Origin: Desulfuromonadaceae bacterium
Lineage (GTDB): Bacteria; Desulfobacterota; Desulfuromonadia; Desulfuromonadales; JAAYDE01
NCBI GenBank assembly: GCA_012512925.1
Contig: JAAZDE010000139.1
Location: 1 to 35,608 of the forward strand
Reading direction: 5' to 3'
Length of the DNA stretch: 35,608 nucleotides
In this document: one piece after another, positions 17,413 to 25,424 of the stretch
How positions within the stretch are numbered: the stretch's first letter is position 1
How the letters are laid out: every line of letters starts with the position of its first letter
Translations under genes and position numbers: made by a program
The notes under the pieces: model-generated
What the model was told of the DNA's origin: nothing
The model's input: the letters and a program-made list of their open reading frames with translations, nothing else
The model's database searches: none

Positions 17413-19479
17413 ATGTCCTCAGAACTATTACTTGAAATCGGAACCGAAGAAATCCCCGCCGGTTTTCTCCCCCCCGCCCGGAAGAGCCTCGAAGACTTGC
17501 TCCGCAAGGAGTTCGAGACAGCCCGCATCCCCTTCCAATCGATTTGCTCCTTCGCCACCCCGCGCCGGCTGACGGTGGCGGCGGAAGGCGTGGCCCGGCA
17601 ACAACAGCGCCAGGAACTATCCATCTCCGGTCCACCGGCGAAAATCGCCTTCGATGATCAGGGCAACCCAACCAAGGCCGCCCTCGGCTTCGCCAAGACC
17701 AACGGCGTCGAAGTTTCCGAGCTGAAGATCGTGGAGACCCCGAAGGGGTCCTATCTCCATATCGCCAAGGTGGTGGAAGGACAAGAGGTGAAAGGGCTTT
17801 TGCCCGACATCCTGGCACATGTCATCGCCTCCATCCCGTTCAGAAAATCGATGCGCTGGAAGGATCTGGATGTCCGCTTCGCCCGCCCGGTACATTGGAT
17901 CGTGGCCCTGTTCGACGGCGAGGTGGTTCCTTTCCGCTTCGGTGAGCTGGCGAGCGGCAACCACTCCCGGGGACACCGCTTCATGGCCCCCGAACCCTTT
18001 GCCGTTTCCGGTCTGGAAGAATATCTGCGGGAAGCGGAAAAGCGTTTCGTCATCCCCGATCCGGAAAAACGCAAGGAGATCATACGCACCGAGATCGAGA
18101 CCATCGCCGGCCGCCTCCAGGCCAAGATCAACATGGACGAGGAACTGGTGGAAGAGGTCGCCCATCTGGTCGAGTTCCCGAGCGCTATCTGCGGTTCCTT
18201 CGAGGAAAAATATCTGCAGCTCCCCCGCGAACTGCTCATCACCACCATGAGGGCAAACCAGCGCTACTTCACCCTCACCGGCGCCGACGGCAAACTGCTT
18301 CCCCATTTCATCACCATCGCCAACACCCGGGCGGGAGACCCCGAGGTGGTGCGGCGCGGCAATGAACGGGTGCTCAGAGCGCGCCTTTCCGACGCCATGT
18401 TCTTCTGGAAGGAAGACCAGAAGATCCCCCTCGAAAGCCGCCTTGAAACCCTCAAAAACGTTGTCTTCCAGGCCCGGCTCGGCACCAGCTACGACAAGGT
18501 GATGCGCATCCGCCAATTGTCCGTTTCCCTCGCCGACCAATTCGCTCCAGAGCTGGCCAAAGCGGCGGAACGAGTCGCCCTGCTTGCCAAATGCGATCTG
18601 GAAACCCTGATGGTCTACGAGTTCCCCGAACTGCAGGGTGTCATGGGACGGGAATACGCCCTGCTCGAGGGAGAGGCGCCGGAAATCGCCAAGGCCATCT
18701 ACGAACATTATCTCCCCATCCAGGCCGGCGGCGAACTTCCATCCGGCCTGCTGGGAAGCTTTGTTTCCATCGCCGACAAGATCGACACCCTCTGCGGCTG
18801 CTTCGGCGTCGGGCTCCTCCCCACCGGCACCGCCGATCCCTTCGCCCTGCGCCGCGGCGCCATCGGCATTCTCAACATCGTCATCGCCCAGGGATTCCCT
18901 CTTTCCCTGCCCGATTTGGTGCGACAGTCCCTTGCCCTGCTCCAGGACAAACTCAAACGTCCCGCCGCCGAGGTGAAAAACGATGTCATCGAATTCCTGC
19001 GGCTGCGTTTCCTGCACATCCTCACCTCCCAGGGCTACCCTCAGGATATCGTCAATGCTGTCCTGGCCGCTTCCTTCGACCAGCCTGTCGACGTCCTGCG
19101 TCGGGTCGAGGCCTTGGCCCGCATGAAGAAATCCCAGGATTTCGAGCCTCTGGCCGTGGCCTTCAAACGGGTGGTCAACATCATCAAGGGAGGGGTGGCG
19201 GAAACGGTGTCCGAATCCCTGCTGAACGCCCCCTCGGAAAAAAATCTCTTCCGGGCGATCACGGAGGTCCGGGAAAAGGTGATGGCCCAGCGGGAAACGG
19301 GGGACTATCCGGCGACACTTGATACGATTGCTTCCCTGCGCCCGGCAGTCGATTCCTTCTTTGACGAGGTCCTGGTCATGGACCCGGATGAGCGCCTGCG
19401 CACCAACCGCCTGGCCCTGCTCACCTCGGTGGCACGTCTGTTCGAGGGAATCGCCGATTTTTCCAAAATTTCCGAGTGA
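17413..19479 (+). CDS. glyS: Glycyl-tRNA synthetase beta subunit
   Basis: Large tRNA-binding subunit of the alpha2beta2 glycyl-tRNA synthetase, needed with GlyQ for aminoacylation. The 688-residue product begins MSSELLLEIGTEEIPAGFL, the conserved beta-subunit start, followed by a B3/B4-like and HD-type body (RGHRFMAPEPF, HLVEFPSAICGSFEEKYLQLPRELL, NERVLRARLSDAMFFWKEDQ) and a C-terminal DALR-type anticodon-binding domain (about 580-680). An in-frame TTG three codons upstream (17404) is possible, but the ATG at 17413 gives the family N-terminus. Neither has a strong Shine-Dalgarno. The length is typical. Confidence 0.96.
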   Translation: MSSELLLEIGTEEIPAGFLPPARKSLEDLLRKEFETARIPFQSICSFATPRRLTVAAEGVARQQQRQELSISGPPAKIAFDDQGNPTKAALGFAKTNGVEVSELKIVETPKGSYLHIAKVVEGQEVKGLLPDILAHVIASIPFRKSMRWKDLDVRFARPVHWIVALFDGEVVPFRFGELASGNHSRGHRFMAPEPFAVSGLEEYLREAEKRFVIPDPEKRKEIIRTEIETIAGRLQAKINMDEELVEEVAHLVEFPSAICGSFEEKYLQLPRELLITTMRANQRYFTLTGADGKLLPHFITIANTRAGDPEVVRRGNERVLRARLSDAMFFWKEDQKIPLESRLETLKNVVFQARLGTSYDKVMRIRQLSVSLADQFAPELAKAAERVALLAKCDLETLMVYEFPELQGVMGREYALLEGEAPEIAKAIYEHYLPIQAGGELPSGLLGSFVSIADKIDTLCGCFGVGLLPTGTADPFALRRGAIGILNIVIAQGFPLSLPDLVRQSLALLQDKLKRPAAEVKNDVIEFLRLRFLHILTSQGYPQDIVNAVLAASFDQPVDVLRRVEALARMKKSQDFEPLAVAFKRVVNIIKGGVAETVSESLLNAPSEKNLFRAITEVREKVMAQRETGDYPATLDTIASLRPAVDSFFDEVLVMDPDERLRTNRLALLTSVARLFEGIADFSKISE

Positions 19480-19496
19480 CGGCGCAATCATCACTT

Positions 19497-19516
19497 AAAA
19501 ACCTTTAAAGGTTTTT
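19497..19516. promoter_or_regulatory. Perfect 20-bp palindrome between glyS and ppdK
   Basis: AAAAACCTTTAAAGGTTTTT is an uninterrupted perfect palindrome 18 nt after the glyS stop and 25 nt before the ppdK ATG. As RNA it could form a weak stem followed by U residues (a bidirectional-style terminator); as DNA it could be an operator for a dimeric regulator of ppdK. The GC content of the stem is low for an efficient terminator. Confidence 0.5.
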
Positions 19517-19540
19517 GGCATCTTTCAGGAGGAAAACATC

Positions 19541-22204
19541 ATGGCAAGCAAATTCGTCTATTTCTTCGGCGAGGGCAAGGCGGACGGCAACAGCGGCATG
19601 AAGGATCTGCTCGGCGGCAAAGGGGCCAATCTGGCGGAAATGACCGCCATCGGGCTGCCCGTTCCCCCCGGCTTTACCATCACCACCGAGGTCTGCACCG
19701 AGTTTTACAAAAACAACCGCACCTATCCGGCCGGCCTGGAGAACGAGGTCAAGGAAAACCTGGCCGAGGTGGAAAAACTGATGGGCAAGGAATTCGGCAA
19801 TCCGAAAAATCCCCTGCTGGTATCGGTCCGCTCCGGCGCCCGCGCCTCGATGCCGGGGATGATGGATACGGTCCTCAATCTCGGCCTCAACGACGAAACG
19901 GTCCAGGGGCTCATCAGCCTCACCAACGACCCGCGCTTTGCCTACGATTCCTACCGCCGCTTCATTCAGATGTACGCCGATGTGGTGATGGGGATGGATC
20001 GCGACCAGTTGGAAACGATCCTTGAAGAATGCAAGGACAATAAAGGGGTCCATCTCGACACCGATCTGACCGCCGACGACCTTAAAAAGCTGGTTGAGCT
20101 TTTCAAGGCCAGGGTCAAGGAAACCCTCGGTCGCGAATTCCCCACCGATCCTTTCGAACAGCTGTGGGGAGCCGTGGGGGCAGTGTTCGGCTCGTGGATG
20201 AACCAGCGCGCCATCACCTACCGCAAACTGAACAACATCCCCGCCAACTGGGGGACCGCCGTCAACATCCAGGCCATGGTCTTCGGAAACCTGGGCGACG
20301 ACTGCGCCACCGGCGTTGCCTTCACCCGCGACCCGGCCACCGGCAAAAAATATTTCTACGGCGAATTTTTGGTCAACGCCCAGGGCGAAGACGTGGTTGC
20401 CGGCATCCGCACTCCCCAGCCGATCAACAAGGACGGCAACGAGAGCCATCTCCCCTCGCTGGAGGAGGTGATGCCGGAAAGCTACGCCCAGCTGGTGCAG
20501 ATCAAGGACCTCCTGGAGCAACATTACCGGGATATGCAGGATATCGAGTTCACCATTGAAAAGAGAAAACTCTTCATGCTGCAGACCCGCAACGGCAAAA
20601 GGACGGCCCGGGCCGCCATCAAGATCGCCGTCGACATGGTCAAAGAAGGACTGATTTCGGAGAAGGAAGCCGTATTGCGGGTTTCCCCCAACCAGCTCGA
20701 CCAGCTGCTCCATCCTTCCCTCGACCCCAAGGCCCCCAAGGATGTCATCGCCAAGGGGCTGCCGGCCTCTCCCGGAGCGGTCAGCGGCGCTATCGTCTTT
20801 TACGCCGATGAAGCCGAGGCCGAGGCGAACAAAGGGCGCAAAGTCATCCTGGTGCGCATGGAAACCAGCCCCGAGGATATCCACGGCATGCACGCCGCCC
20901 AGGGCATCCTGACCTCGCGCGGCGGCATGACCTCCCACGCCGCCGTGGTAACCCGCGGCATGGGGAAATGCTGCGTGGTCGGCTGCGGAGACATCAAGGT
21001 CGATTACCAGAACAAACAGTTCGCCAACCGCAAAGGGGATATCTTCAAGCAGGGGGATATCATCACCCTCGACGGCGCCACCGGCGAGGTGATGCGCGGC
21101 GCCGTGCCGACCGTCCAGCCCGAGGTGTCCGGCGACTTCGCCGCTCTCATGCAATGGGTGGACAAGTACAAGAAGATCGGCGTCCGGGCCAATGCGGACA
21201 CTCCCAAGGACGCCCGCGTTGCTCGCGATTTCGGCGCCGAGGGAATCGGCCTGGTGCGCACCGAACATATGTTTTTCGAGGAAGAACGCATCCGCGCCAT
21301 GCGCGAAATGATCATGGCCGACAACCTCGAAGGGCGCCAGAAGGCCCTGGCCAAGATTCTGCCCATGCAGCGCCAGGACTATTACGACATCTTCGTCGAG
21401 ATGAAGGACCTGCCGGTCATGATCCGCCTCCTTGACCCGCCCCTCAACGAGTTTCTCCCCCAAGGAGAAAAAGAGATGGAGGAACTGGCTGAAATCATGG
21501 GGATGCCGCTGCCGCGGGTCAAGGCCATCGCCGAGCATCTCCACGAAAACAACCCGATGCTCGGTCACCGCGGCTGCCGGCTCGGCATCACCTTCCCGGA
21601 GATCTACGACACACAGGTCCAGGCCATCATCGAAGCGGCCTGCGAACTGACCAAAAACAACGGCTTCACCGTGGTGCCGGAAATCATGATGCCGCTGGTG
21701 GCCACCTACAATGAGATGCACCTGCTGAAGGAAAGGGCCGACAAGGTCGCCGCCGAGGTCATTGAACGCTACGGGCTCAAGTTGACCTATTCGGTCGGTG
21801 CCTGCGTGGAACTTCCCCGCACCTGCCTCATTGCCGATCGGATCGCCGAGGACGCCGAATTTTTCTCCTTCGGCACCAACGATCTGACCCAGACCACCTT
21901 TGGCCTCTCCCGCGACGACTCCGGGGACTTCCTCCCCTTCTACGTCAATCACGAAATCTACGACCACGACCCGTTTATCAGCATCGACCAGGTCGGCGTC
22001 GGGGAAATGGTCAGAATCGGCTGCGAGAGAGCCCGCAGAACCCGCCCCGACATCAAGATCGGCGTTTGCGGGGAGCATGGCGGAGAACCGGGGAGCGTCA
22101 TCTTCTTCCACCAGATCGGTCTCAATTATGTCTCCTGTTCCCCCTTCCGGGTGCCCATCGCCCGGCTGGCGGCGGCTCATGGCGCCTTGATGGACGAAAA
22201 GTAG
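19541..22204 (+). CDS. ppdK: Pyruvate, phosphate dikinase
   Basis: Interconverts pyruvate, ATP and Pi with PEP, AMP and PPi; in anaerobes it serves gluconeogenesis or glycolysis depending on direction. The 887-residue length is standard. The N-terminal nucleotide-binding domain includes GGKGANLAEM and SVRSGARASMPGMMDTVLNLG. The swivelling phosphohistidine domain has H466 in GGMTSHAAVVTRGM. The C-terminal PEP/pyruvate TIM barrel contains LVRTEHMFF, SFGTNDLTQTTFG and C843 in GVCGEHGGEP, the conserved catalytic Cys. A strong AGGAGG lies about 8 nt before the ATG. It is bounded upstream by a palindrome and downstream by a structured region with a terminator, so it is largely a single-gene unit. 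Confidence 0.98.
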   Translation: MASKFVYFFGEGKADGNSGMKDLLGGKGANLAEMTAIGLPVPPGFTITTEVCTEFYKNNRTYPAGLENEVKENLAEVEKLMGKEFGNPKNPLLVSVRSGARASMPGMMDTVLNLGLNDETVQGLISLTNDPRFAYDSYRRFIQMYADVVMGMDRDQLETILEECKDNKGVHLDTDLTADDLKKLVELFKARVKETLGREFPTDPFEQLWGAVGAVFGSWMNQRAITYRKLNNIPANWGTAVNIQAMVFGNLGDDCATGVAFTRDPATGKKYFYGEFLVNAQGEDVVAGIRTPQPINKDGNESHLPSLEEVMPESYAQLVQIKDLLEQHYRDMQDIEFTIEKRKLFMLQTRNGKRTARAAIKIAVDMVKEGLISEKEAVLRVSPNQLDQLLHPSLDPKAPKDVIAKGLPASPGAVSGAIVFYADEAEAEANKGRKVILVRMETSPEDIHGMHAAQGILTSRGGMTSHAAVVTRGMGKCCVVGCGDIKVDYQNKQFANRKGDIFKQGDIITLDGATGEVMRGAVPTVQPEVSGDFAALMQWVDKYKKIGVRANADTPKDARVARDFGAEGIGLVRTEHMFFEEERIRAMREMIMADNLEGRQKALAKILPMQRQDYYDIFVEMKDLPVMIRLLDPPLNEFLPQGEKEMEELAEIMGMPLPRVKAIAEHLHENNPMLGHRGCRLGITFPEIYDTQVQAIIEAACELTKNNGFTVVPEIMMPLVATYNEMHLLKERADKVAAEVIERYGLKLTYSVGACVELPRTCLIADRIAEDAEFFSFGTNDLTQTTFGLSRDDSGDFLPFYVNHEIYDHDPFISIDQVGVGEMVRIGCERARRTRPDIKIGVCGEHGGEPGSVIFFHQIGLNYVSCSPFRVPIARLAAAHGALMDEK

Positions 22205-22246
22205 CATTTGACTTTGTCGATCCATTATGCTACCCACTGGGAGCAA

Positions 22247-22354
22247 ATGAAGGCGTTATTTGTCATGACCAATCAGGACAAAAACAGAACCCTGAAAGCC
22301 GCTGCGCCGGCGGCCGCCGAAGCGGCCGCTTCTCAGGCACTGTTCTGTCCTTAA
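22247..22354 (+). CDS. Candidate alanine-rich leader peptide (35 aa) of an attenuator
   Basis: A small ORF of 35 codons: ATG at 22247 with GGGAG at 22239-22243 (3-nt spacing), TAA at 22352-22354. Codons 18-28 read Ala-Ala-Ala-Pro-Ala-Ala-Ala-Glu-Ala-Ala-Ala, nine Ala codons in eleven (22298-22330), using GCC, GCT and GCG. Eleven of 35 residues are Ala. It lies 42 nt after ppdK and 123 nt before an AlaA-like aminotransferase, with a strong terminator in between, the arrangement of an attenuation leader. The caution is that the Ala run coincides with GCGGCCGC palindromes, so RNA structure alone might have shaped it. No -35/-10 pair is convincing between ppdK and this ORF, so it may be read from ppdK transcripts. 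Confidence 0.5.
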   Translation: MKALFVMTNQDKNRTLKAAAPAAAEAAASQALFCP

Positions 22355-22364
22355 GCCTTGGCAT
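22265..22364 (+). ncRNA. Long rod-like RNA hairpin overlapping the leader ORF
   Basis: Nested complementary blocks fold about 100 nt into one rod: ATG (22265-22267) with CAT (22362-22364), CCAA (22269-22272) with TTGG (22358-22361), AGGAC (22275-22279) with GTCCT (22347-22351), AGAAC (22286-22290) with GTTCT (22342-22346), CCTGA (22291-22295) with TCAGG (22333-22337), capped by GCGGCCGC-CGAA-GCGGCCGC (22310-22329). It fits the 1:2 structure of an attenuator; it could also be a small RNA or a ppdK 3'-UTR element. A resemblance to 6S RNA is limited to shape and length. Confidence 0.5.
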
Positions 22365-22392
22365 CCAGATCCGCAACAGCGGAAGAGCAGAT

Positions 22393-22429
22393 AAAGGCCA
22401 TGGACAGAAAGTCCATGGCCTTTTCTTTT
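22393..22429 (+). terminator. Intrinsic terminator before the AlaA-like aminotransferase
   Basis: AAAGGCCATGGAC (22393-22405), loop AGAAA, GTCCATGGCCTTT (22411-22423): a perfect 13-bp stem, the 3' arm running into TTTTCTTTT (22421-22429). This is the clearest terminator in the window. It can end ppdK transcription or serve as the 3:4 terminator of an attenuator. The segment GCCATGG (22397-22403) in its 5' arm can alternatively pair, with one mismatch, with CCTTGGC (22356-22362), just after the leader-ORF stop codon. Confidence 0.88.
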
Positions 22430-22477
22430 ACCCGTCACACTCATCGATCTCCATCAGCAAAGGAATGGGAAAACCGT

Positions 22478-23782
22478 ATGCGCAACAATATCGTTCACAT
22501 TGGAGCCCAGGAACTGACCTATGAAATCCGCGCCATCGTCGCCATCGCCGAAAAGCTCAACCGGCTCGGCATGAAAACCAACATGGAAAACATCGGCGAC
22601 CCGGTGGCCAAGGGAGAAAAAATCCCTCTGTGGATGAAAAAGATCGTCGCCGATCTGGCTATGAAGGACTGCTCCTACGGCTACAGCGCCACCAAAGGGG
22701 TGCTGGAAACCCGGCAGTTCCTGGCCGACATGACCAACAAGCGGGGCAAGACCCAGATCACCGCGGAGGATATCATCTTTTTCAACGGCCTCGGCGACGC
22801 CATACAGAAGGTTTACGGACTGCTTCGCCACGAGGCAAGGGTCATCGGCCCCTCCCCCACCTATTCGACGCATTCCTCGGCGGAAGGCTCCCATGCCGGC
22901 CAAAAACCGGTCTCATACCGTCTCGACCCGGACAACCAATGGTATCCCGACCTGGACGACCTCTATCTGTCGGTCAAATACAACCCGGCCATCTCCGGCA
23001 TTCTCATCATCAATCCCGACAACCCCACCGGAGCCGTCTATCCGGAGAGGATCCTGCGCGAAATCATCGACATAGCCAAGGAATTCAATCTCTTCGTCAT
23101 CGCCGACGAAATCTATCGCAACCTGGTCTATAATGGCCAGTCGACCAAGCCGATCTCCGATCTGATCGACGGCATCCCCGCCATCGCCATGCGCGGCATC
23201 AGCAAGGACTTTCCGTGGCCCGGCTCCCGCTGCGGCTGGATCGAAGTTTACAACGCCGACAGCAATCCGCTATTCAAACGCTACATCCAGAGCATAGTCG
23301 ATTCCAAGATGGTCGAGGTCTGCTCCACCACCCTGCCCCAGAAGGCGATTCCGCTGATCATGAGTCATCCCGAATACCCGGTCTATCTCAACGAGCGGCG
23401 CGCCAATTATGAAAAGGCTTCCAATCTTGCCTATGATATCCTTAAGCAGGTTCCCGGCATCAAGGTCAACCGCACCAACGGCGCCTTCTACATGAGCGTC
23501 GTCTTCGAAGCGGACAGGCTCACCCATACGCAGACCCTGCCGATCAAGAACCCTGAGGTTCGCAACCTGGTGGAGGAACTGGTGTCCCAGCGAGGAATCG
23601 CGCCCGACAAGCGTTTTGTCTACTATCTGCTGGGCTCGACGGGGATCTGCGTAGTCCCCATCTCATCCTTCTGCACCCCGGAACAGGGTTTCCGGATCAC
23701 CCTGCTGGAGAAGAACGAAAAGGAATTCACGCGGATCTTCCATACCATCGCCGAATCGATCACCGCCTATCTCAACTCGTGA
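22478..23782 (+). CDS. Class I PLP aminotransferase, AlaA-like (probable glutamate-pyruvate transaminase)
   Basis: A 434-residue fold-type I aminotransferase. NPDNPTG (179-185) is the cofactor-binding loop, ADEIY (209-213) holds the pyridine-nitrogen Asp, K243 in GISKDFPWPGSRCGW is the Schiff-base lysine, and R251 lies in the following conserved GSRCGW. The pattern WYPDLDD, GILIINPDNPTGAVY, FVIADEIYRNLVYNG resembles E. coli AlaA, which makes alanine from pyruvate and glutamate; the substrate assignment is inference. The frame is open 40 codons upstream through the terminator, but the ATG at 22478 (AAAGGA/GGGA upstream) gives a normal N-terminus and lies after the terminator. Its expression is probably gated by that terminator. 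The next gene follows after 28 nt. Confidence 0.88.
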   Translation: MRNNIVHIGAQELTYEIRAIVAIAEKLNRLGMKTNMENIGDPVAKGEKIPLWMKKIVADLAMKDCSYGYSATKGVLETRQFLADMTNKRGKTQITAEDIIFFNGLGDAIQKVYGLLRHEARVIGPSPTYSTHSSAEGSHAGQKPVSYRLDPDNQWYPDLDDLYLSVKYNPAISGILIINPDNPTGAVYPERILREIIDIAKEFNLFVIADEIYRNLVYNGQSTKPISDLIDGIPAIAMRGISKDFPWPGSRCGWIEVYNADSNPLFKRYIQSIVDSKMVEVCSTTLPQKAIPLIMSHPEYPVYLNERRANYEKASNLAYDILKQVPGIKVNRTNGAFYMSVVFEADRLTHTQTLPIKNPEVRNLVEELVSQRGIAPDKRFVYYLLGSTGICVVPISSFCTPEQGFRITLLEKNEKEFTRIFHTIAESITAYLNS

Positions 23783-23810
23783 CCATAGCGGGAGAAAAGG
23801 AACCGGACTC

Positions 23811-25175
23811 ATGACGACCGACGTCGACGCCCCCCAGAATCGCCCTGTTGAATCGACAGAGGATCTGGTCGCTTATCTGCGAAAGGGAAGCAAACCACCG
23901 CAAGAGTGGAAAATCGGTGTCGAGATCGAGAAGCTGGTGGTCGACCGGAAAAGCGCCGCCGCCGCTTCCCATGAGCGCATTCAAGAGCTTCTGACACAAC
24001 TGGAAAGGACGGGACGCTGGCGAGGAATTCGGGAGGAAGGACATCTGATCGCCCTGCAAGGGATCCTCTCCTCCATCAGTCTCGAACCGGGCGGGCAGCT
24101 CGAACTCTCCGGCCAGCTCTGCCCCGATCTCCACTGCTCCTACAGCAATTTCCGCCACCATATCGAAAACATCGTCCGCGAAGCCGAGCCTCTCGGCCTG
24201 GCCTTTCTCGGCCTCGGCGCCCAGCCCTTCTCCACCCTGGAGGAGATCGCCTGGCTCCCCAAACAACGCTACCGGATCATGGCCCCCTACATGGCCAGAA
24301 CCGGCTCCATGGGGCAGCGGATGATGAAACAGACCGCCGGTGTCCAGGTCAACCTGGACTACGCCGATGAGGCCGACTGTCTCGACAAAATCCGCCTCTG
24401 TCTGGCGTTGGCCCCCCTTTTCTACGCCTGGTCGGCCAACTCACCGCTGCTGGAGGGGCGCCCCTCCGGTTTTCTGACCATCCGGGGGGAGATCTGGGCC
24501 AACACCGACCCCCAGCGGAGTGGCCTGATCCATACTCTTTTCGAGGAGGGGGCCGGGTTCGCAACCTATATGGAATACGCTCTTGACATCCCCATGTATT
24601 TCATCCTCCGCGACAGCCGCTATGTCGACATGACCAGAGAGCCTTTCACCTTCCGCCGCTTCATGGCGGAAGGATTCGCCGAACACCGCGCCACCCTTCA
24701 CGACTGGGCGCTGCATCTTTCTACCCTTTTCCCCGAAAGCCGCCTCCGCCCGCAACTTGAAATCCGCTCCTTCGACAGCCTTCCTCCTTTTCTCAGCCTC
24801 GGCTTCGCCGCCCTCTGCAAGGGGCTGCTCTATGACCAGGAGGCAACAGCCGGCGCCTGGTCTTTGTTCAAGCACCTGGATCGCCAGGGAAGAGAGAAAC
24901 TGCTGCAGGACTCCTGGCGGCAGGGGCTGAAAACCCCCTTCCGGAAGGGAACATTGCGGGATGCCGCCGGGGAGATTCTGGAATTGGCTCGGAGCGGATT
25001 GAAACGGCAAGGAAAATTAAATATAGAAGATAGAGATGAGACGATATTTCTCGACAGCATCGCCGAAATCGCCGACAGCGGCGTCACCCTTGCCGAGAGG
25101 CTGCTGGCCGAATGGCGCGGCAGCCGGGAGGATAAAGCCGCCCTGTTGCTGCGCCACTGCGGATACAACCATTAA
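23811..25175 (+). CDS. Glutamate-cysteine ligase, plant/alphaproteobacterial type (GCS2)
   Basis: ATP-dependent formation of gamma-glutamylcysteine, the first step of glutathione-type thiol synthesis, in the cytosol. The 454-residue product fits the GCS2 family: EWKIGVEIEKLVVD near 32-45, LEPGGQLELSG near 96-106 (substrate loop), MMKQTAGVQVNLDYAD near 172-187, and LEIRSFDSLPPF in the C-terminal half. It is distinct from the E. coli GshA type. AAAGGA lies about 9 nt before the ATG, 28 nt after the aminotransferase, so the two are co-transcribed. No glutathione synthetase gene is adjacent. A 40-nt AT-rich patch near 25012-25055 (residues about 402-415) contrasts with the GC-rich gene but keeps the frame. 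Confidence 0.88.
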   Translation: MTTDVDAPQNRPVESTEDLVAYLRKGSKPPQEWKIGVEIEKLVVDRKSAAAASHERIQELLTQLERTGRWRGIREEGHLIALQGILSSISLEPGGQLELSGQLCPDLHCSYSNFRHHIENIVREAEPLGLAFLGLGAQPFSTLEEIAWLPKQRYRIMAPYMARTGSMGQRMMKQTAGVQVNLDYADEADCLDKIRLCLALAPLFYAWSANSPLLEGRPSGFLTIRGEIWANTDPQRSGLIHTLFEEGAGFATYMEYALDIPMYFILRDSRYVDMTREPFTFRRFMAEGFAEHRATLHDWALHLSTLFPESRLRPQLEIRSFDSLPPFLSLGFAALCKGLLYDQEATAGAWSLFKHLDRQGREKLLQDSWRQGLKTPFRKGTLRDAAGEILELARSGLKRQGKLNIEDRDETIFLDSIAEIADSGVTLAERLLAEWRGSREDKAALLLRHCGYNH

Positions 25176-25424
25176 AGATTCTCGTGATGCGCCTCTATGG
25201 CTCTGACCTTCGTACCTAGAGCTCGGCGGAGGAGCAGAGATGGACACAAAATTCCCGTGAGCCAGCAGAGCCTTTTTAAAAATTCCCTCTTGTTCGCGAA
25301 ATCACGTCCCCGACAGGACGTCACCGTCACAAAATTCGTCTGAAAGGAATCGGATTTGAGCGGGTTTTTCCTCTTGCCAGGCCCCCCTGCGATCAACCGG
25401 TTTCCCGTCCGGACCTGATCCGAC
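25176..25424. other. Convergent intergenic gap of 249 nt
   Basis: Lies between the ends of the glutamate-cysteine ligase gene (+) and pepF (-). A perfect inverted repeat ACGTCC-CCGACA-GGACGT (25304-25321) is present but lacks a U-tract on either strand, so it is not a convincing intrinsic terminator. No supported gene is seen. Confidence 0.5.

Noticed and set aside
22208-22231. TTGACT ... TATGCT as a promoter for the leader ORF
   Set aside because: The spacer is 12 nt, too short for sigma70; no other -35 fits the TATGCT.
19505-22246. 913-codon open frame antisense to ppdK
   Set aside because: It mirrors ppdK almost exactly, has low-complexity His/Gly/Ala/Asp-rich translation, and arises from third-position GC bias. 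The same applies to long antisense frames over mfd (3984-5942), uvrA (8223-10241), mgtE (13552-15375) and glyS (17617-19494), and to plus-strand frames over pepF (25671-27182) and the fusion gene (27398-29266).
25304-25321. Inverted repeat ACGTCC/GGACGT as a terminator between convergent genes
   Set aside because: Only 6 bp and no U-tract on either strand.
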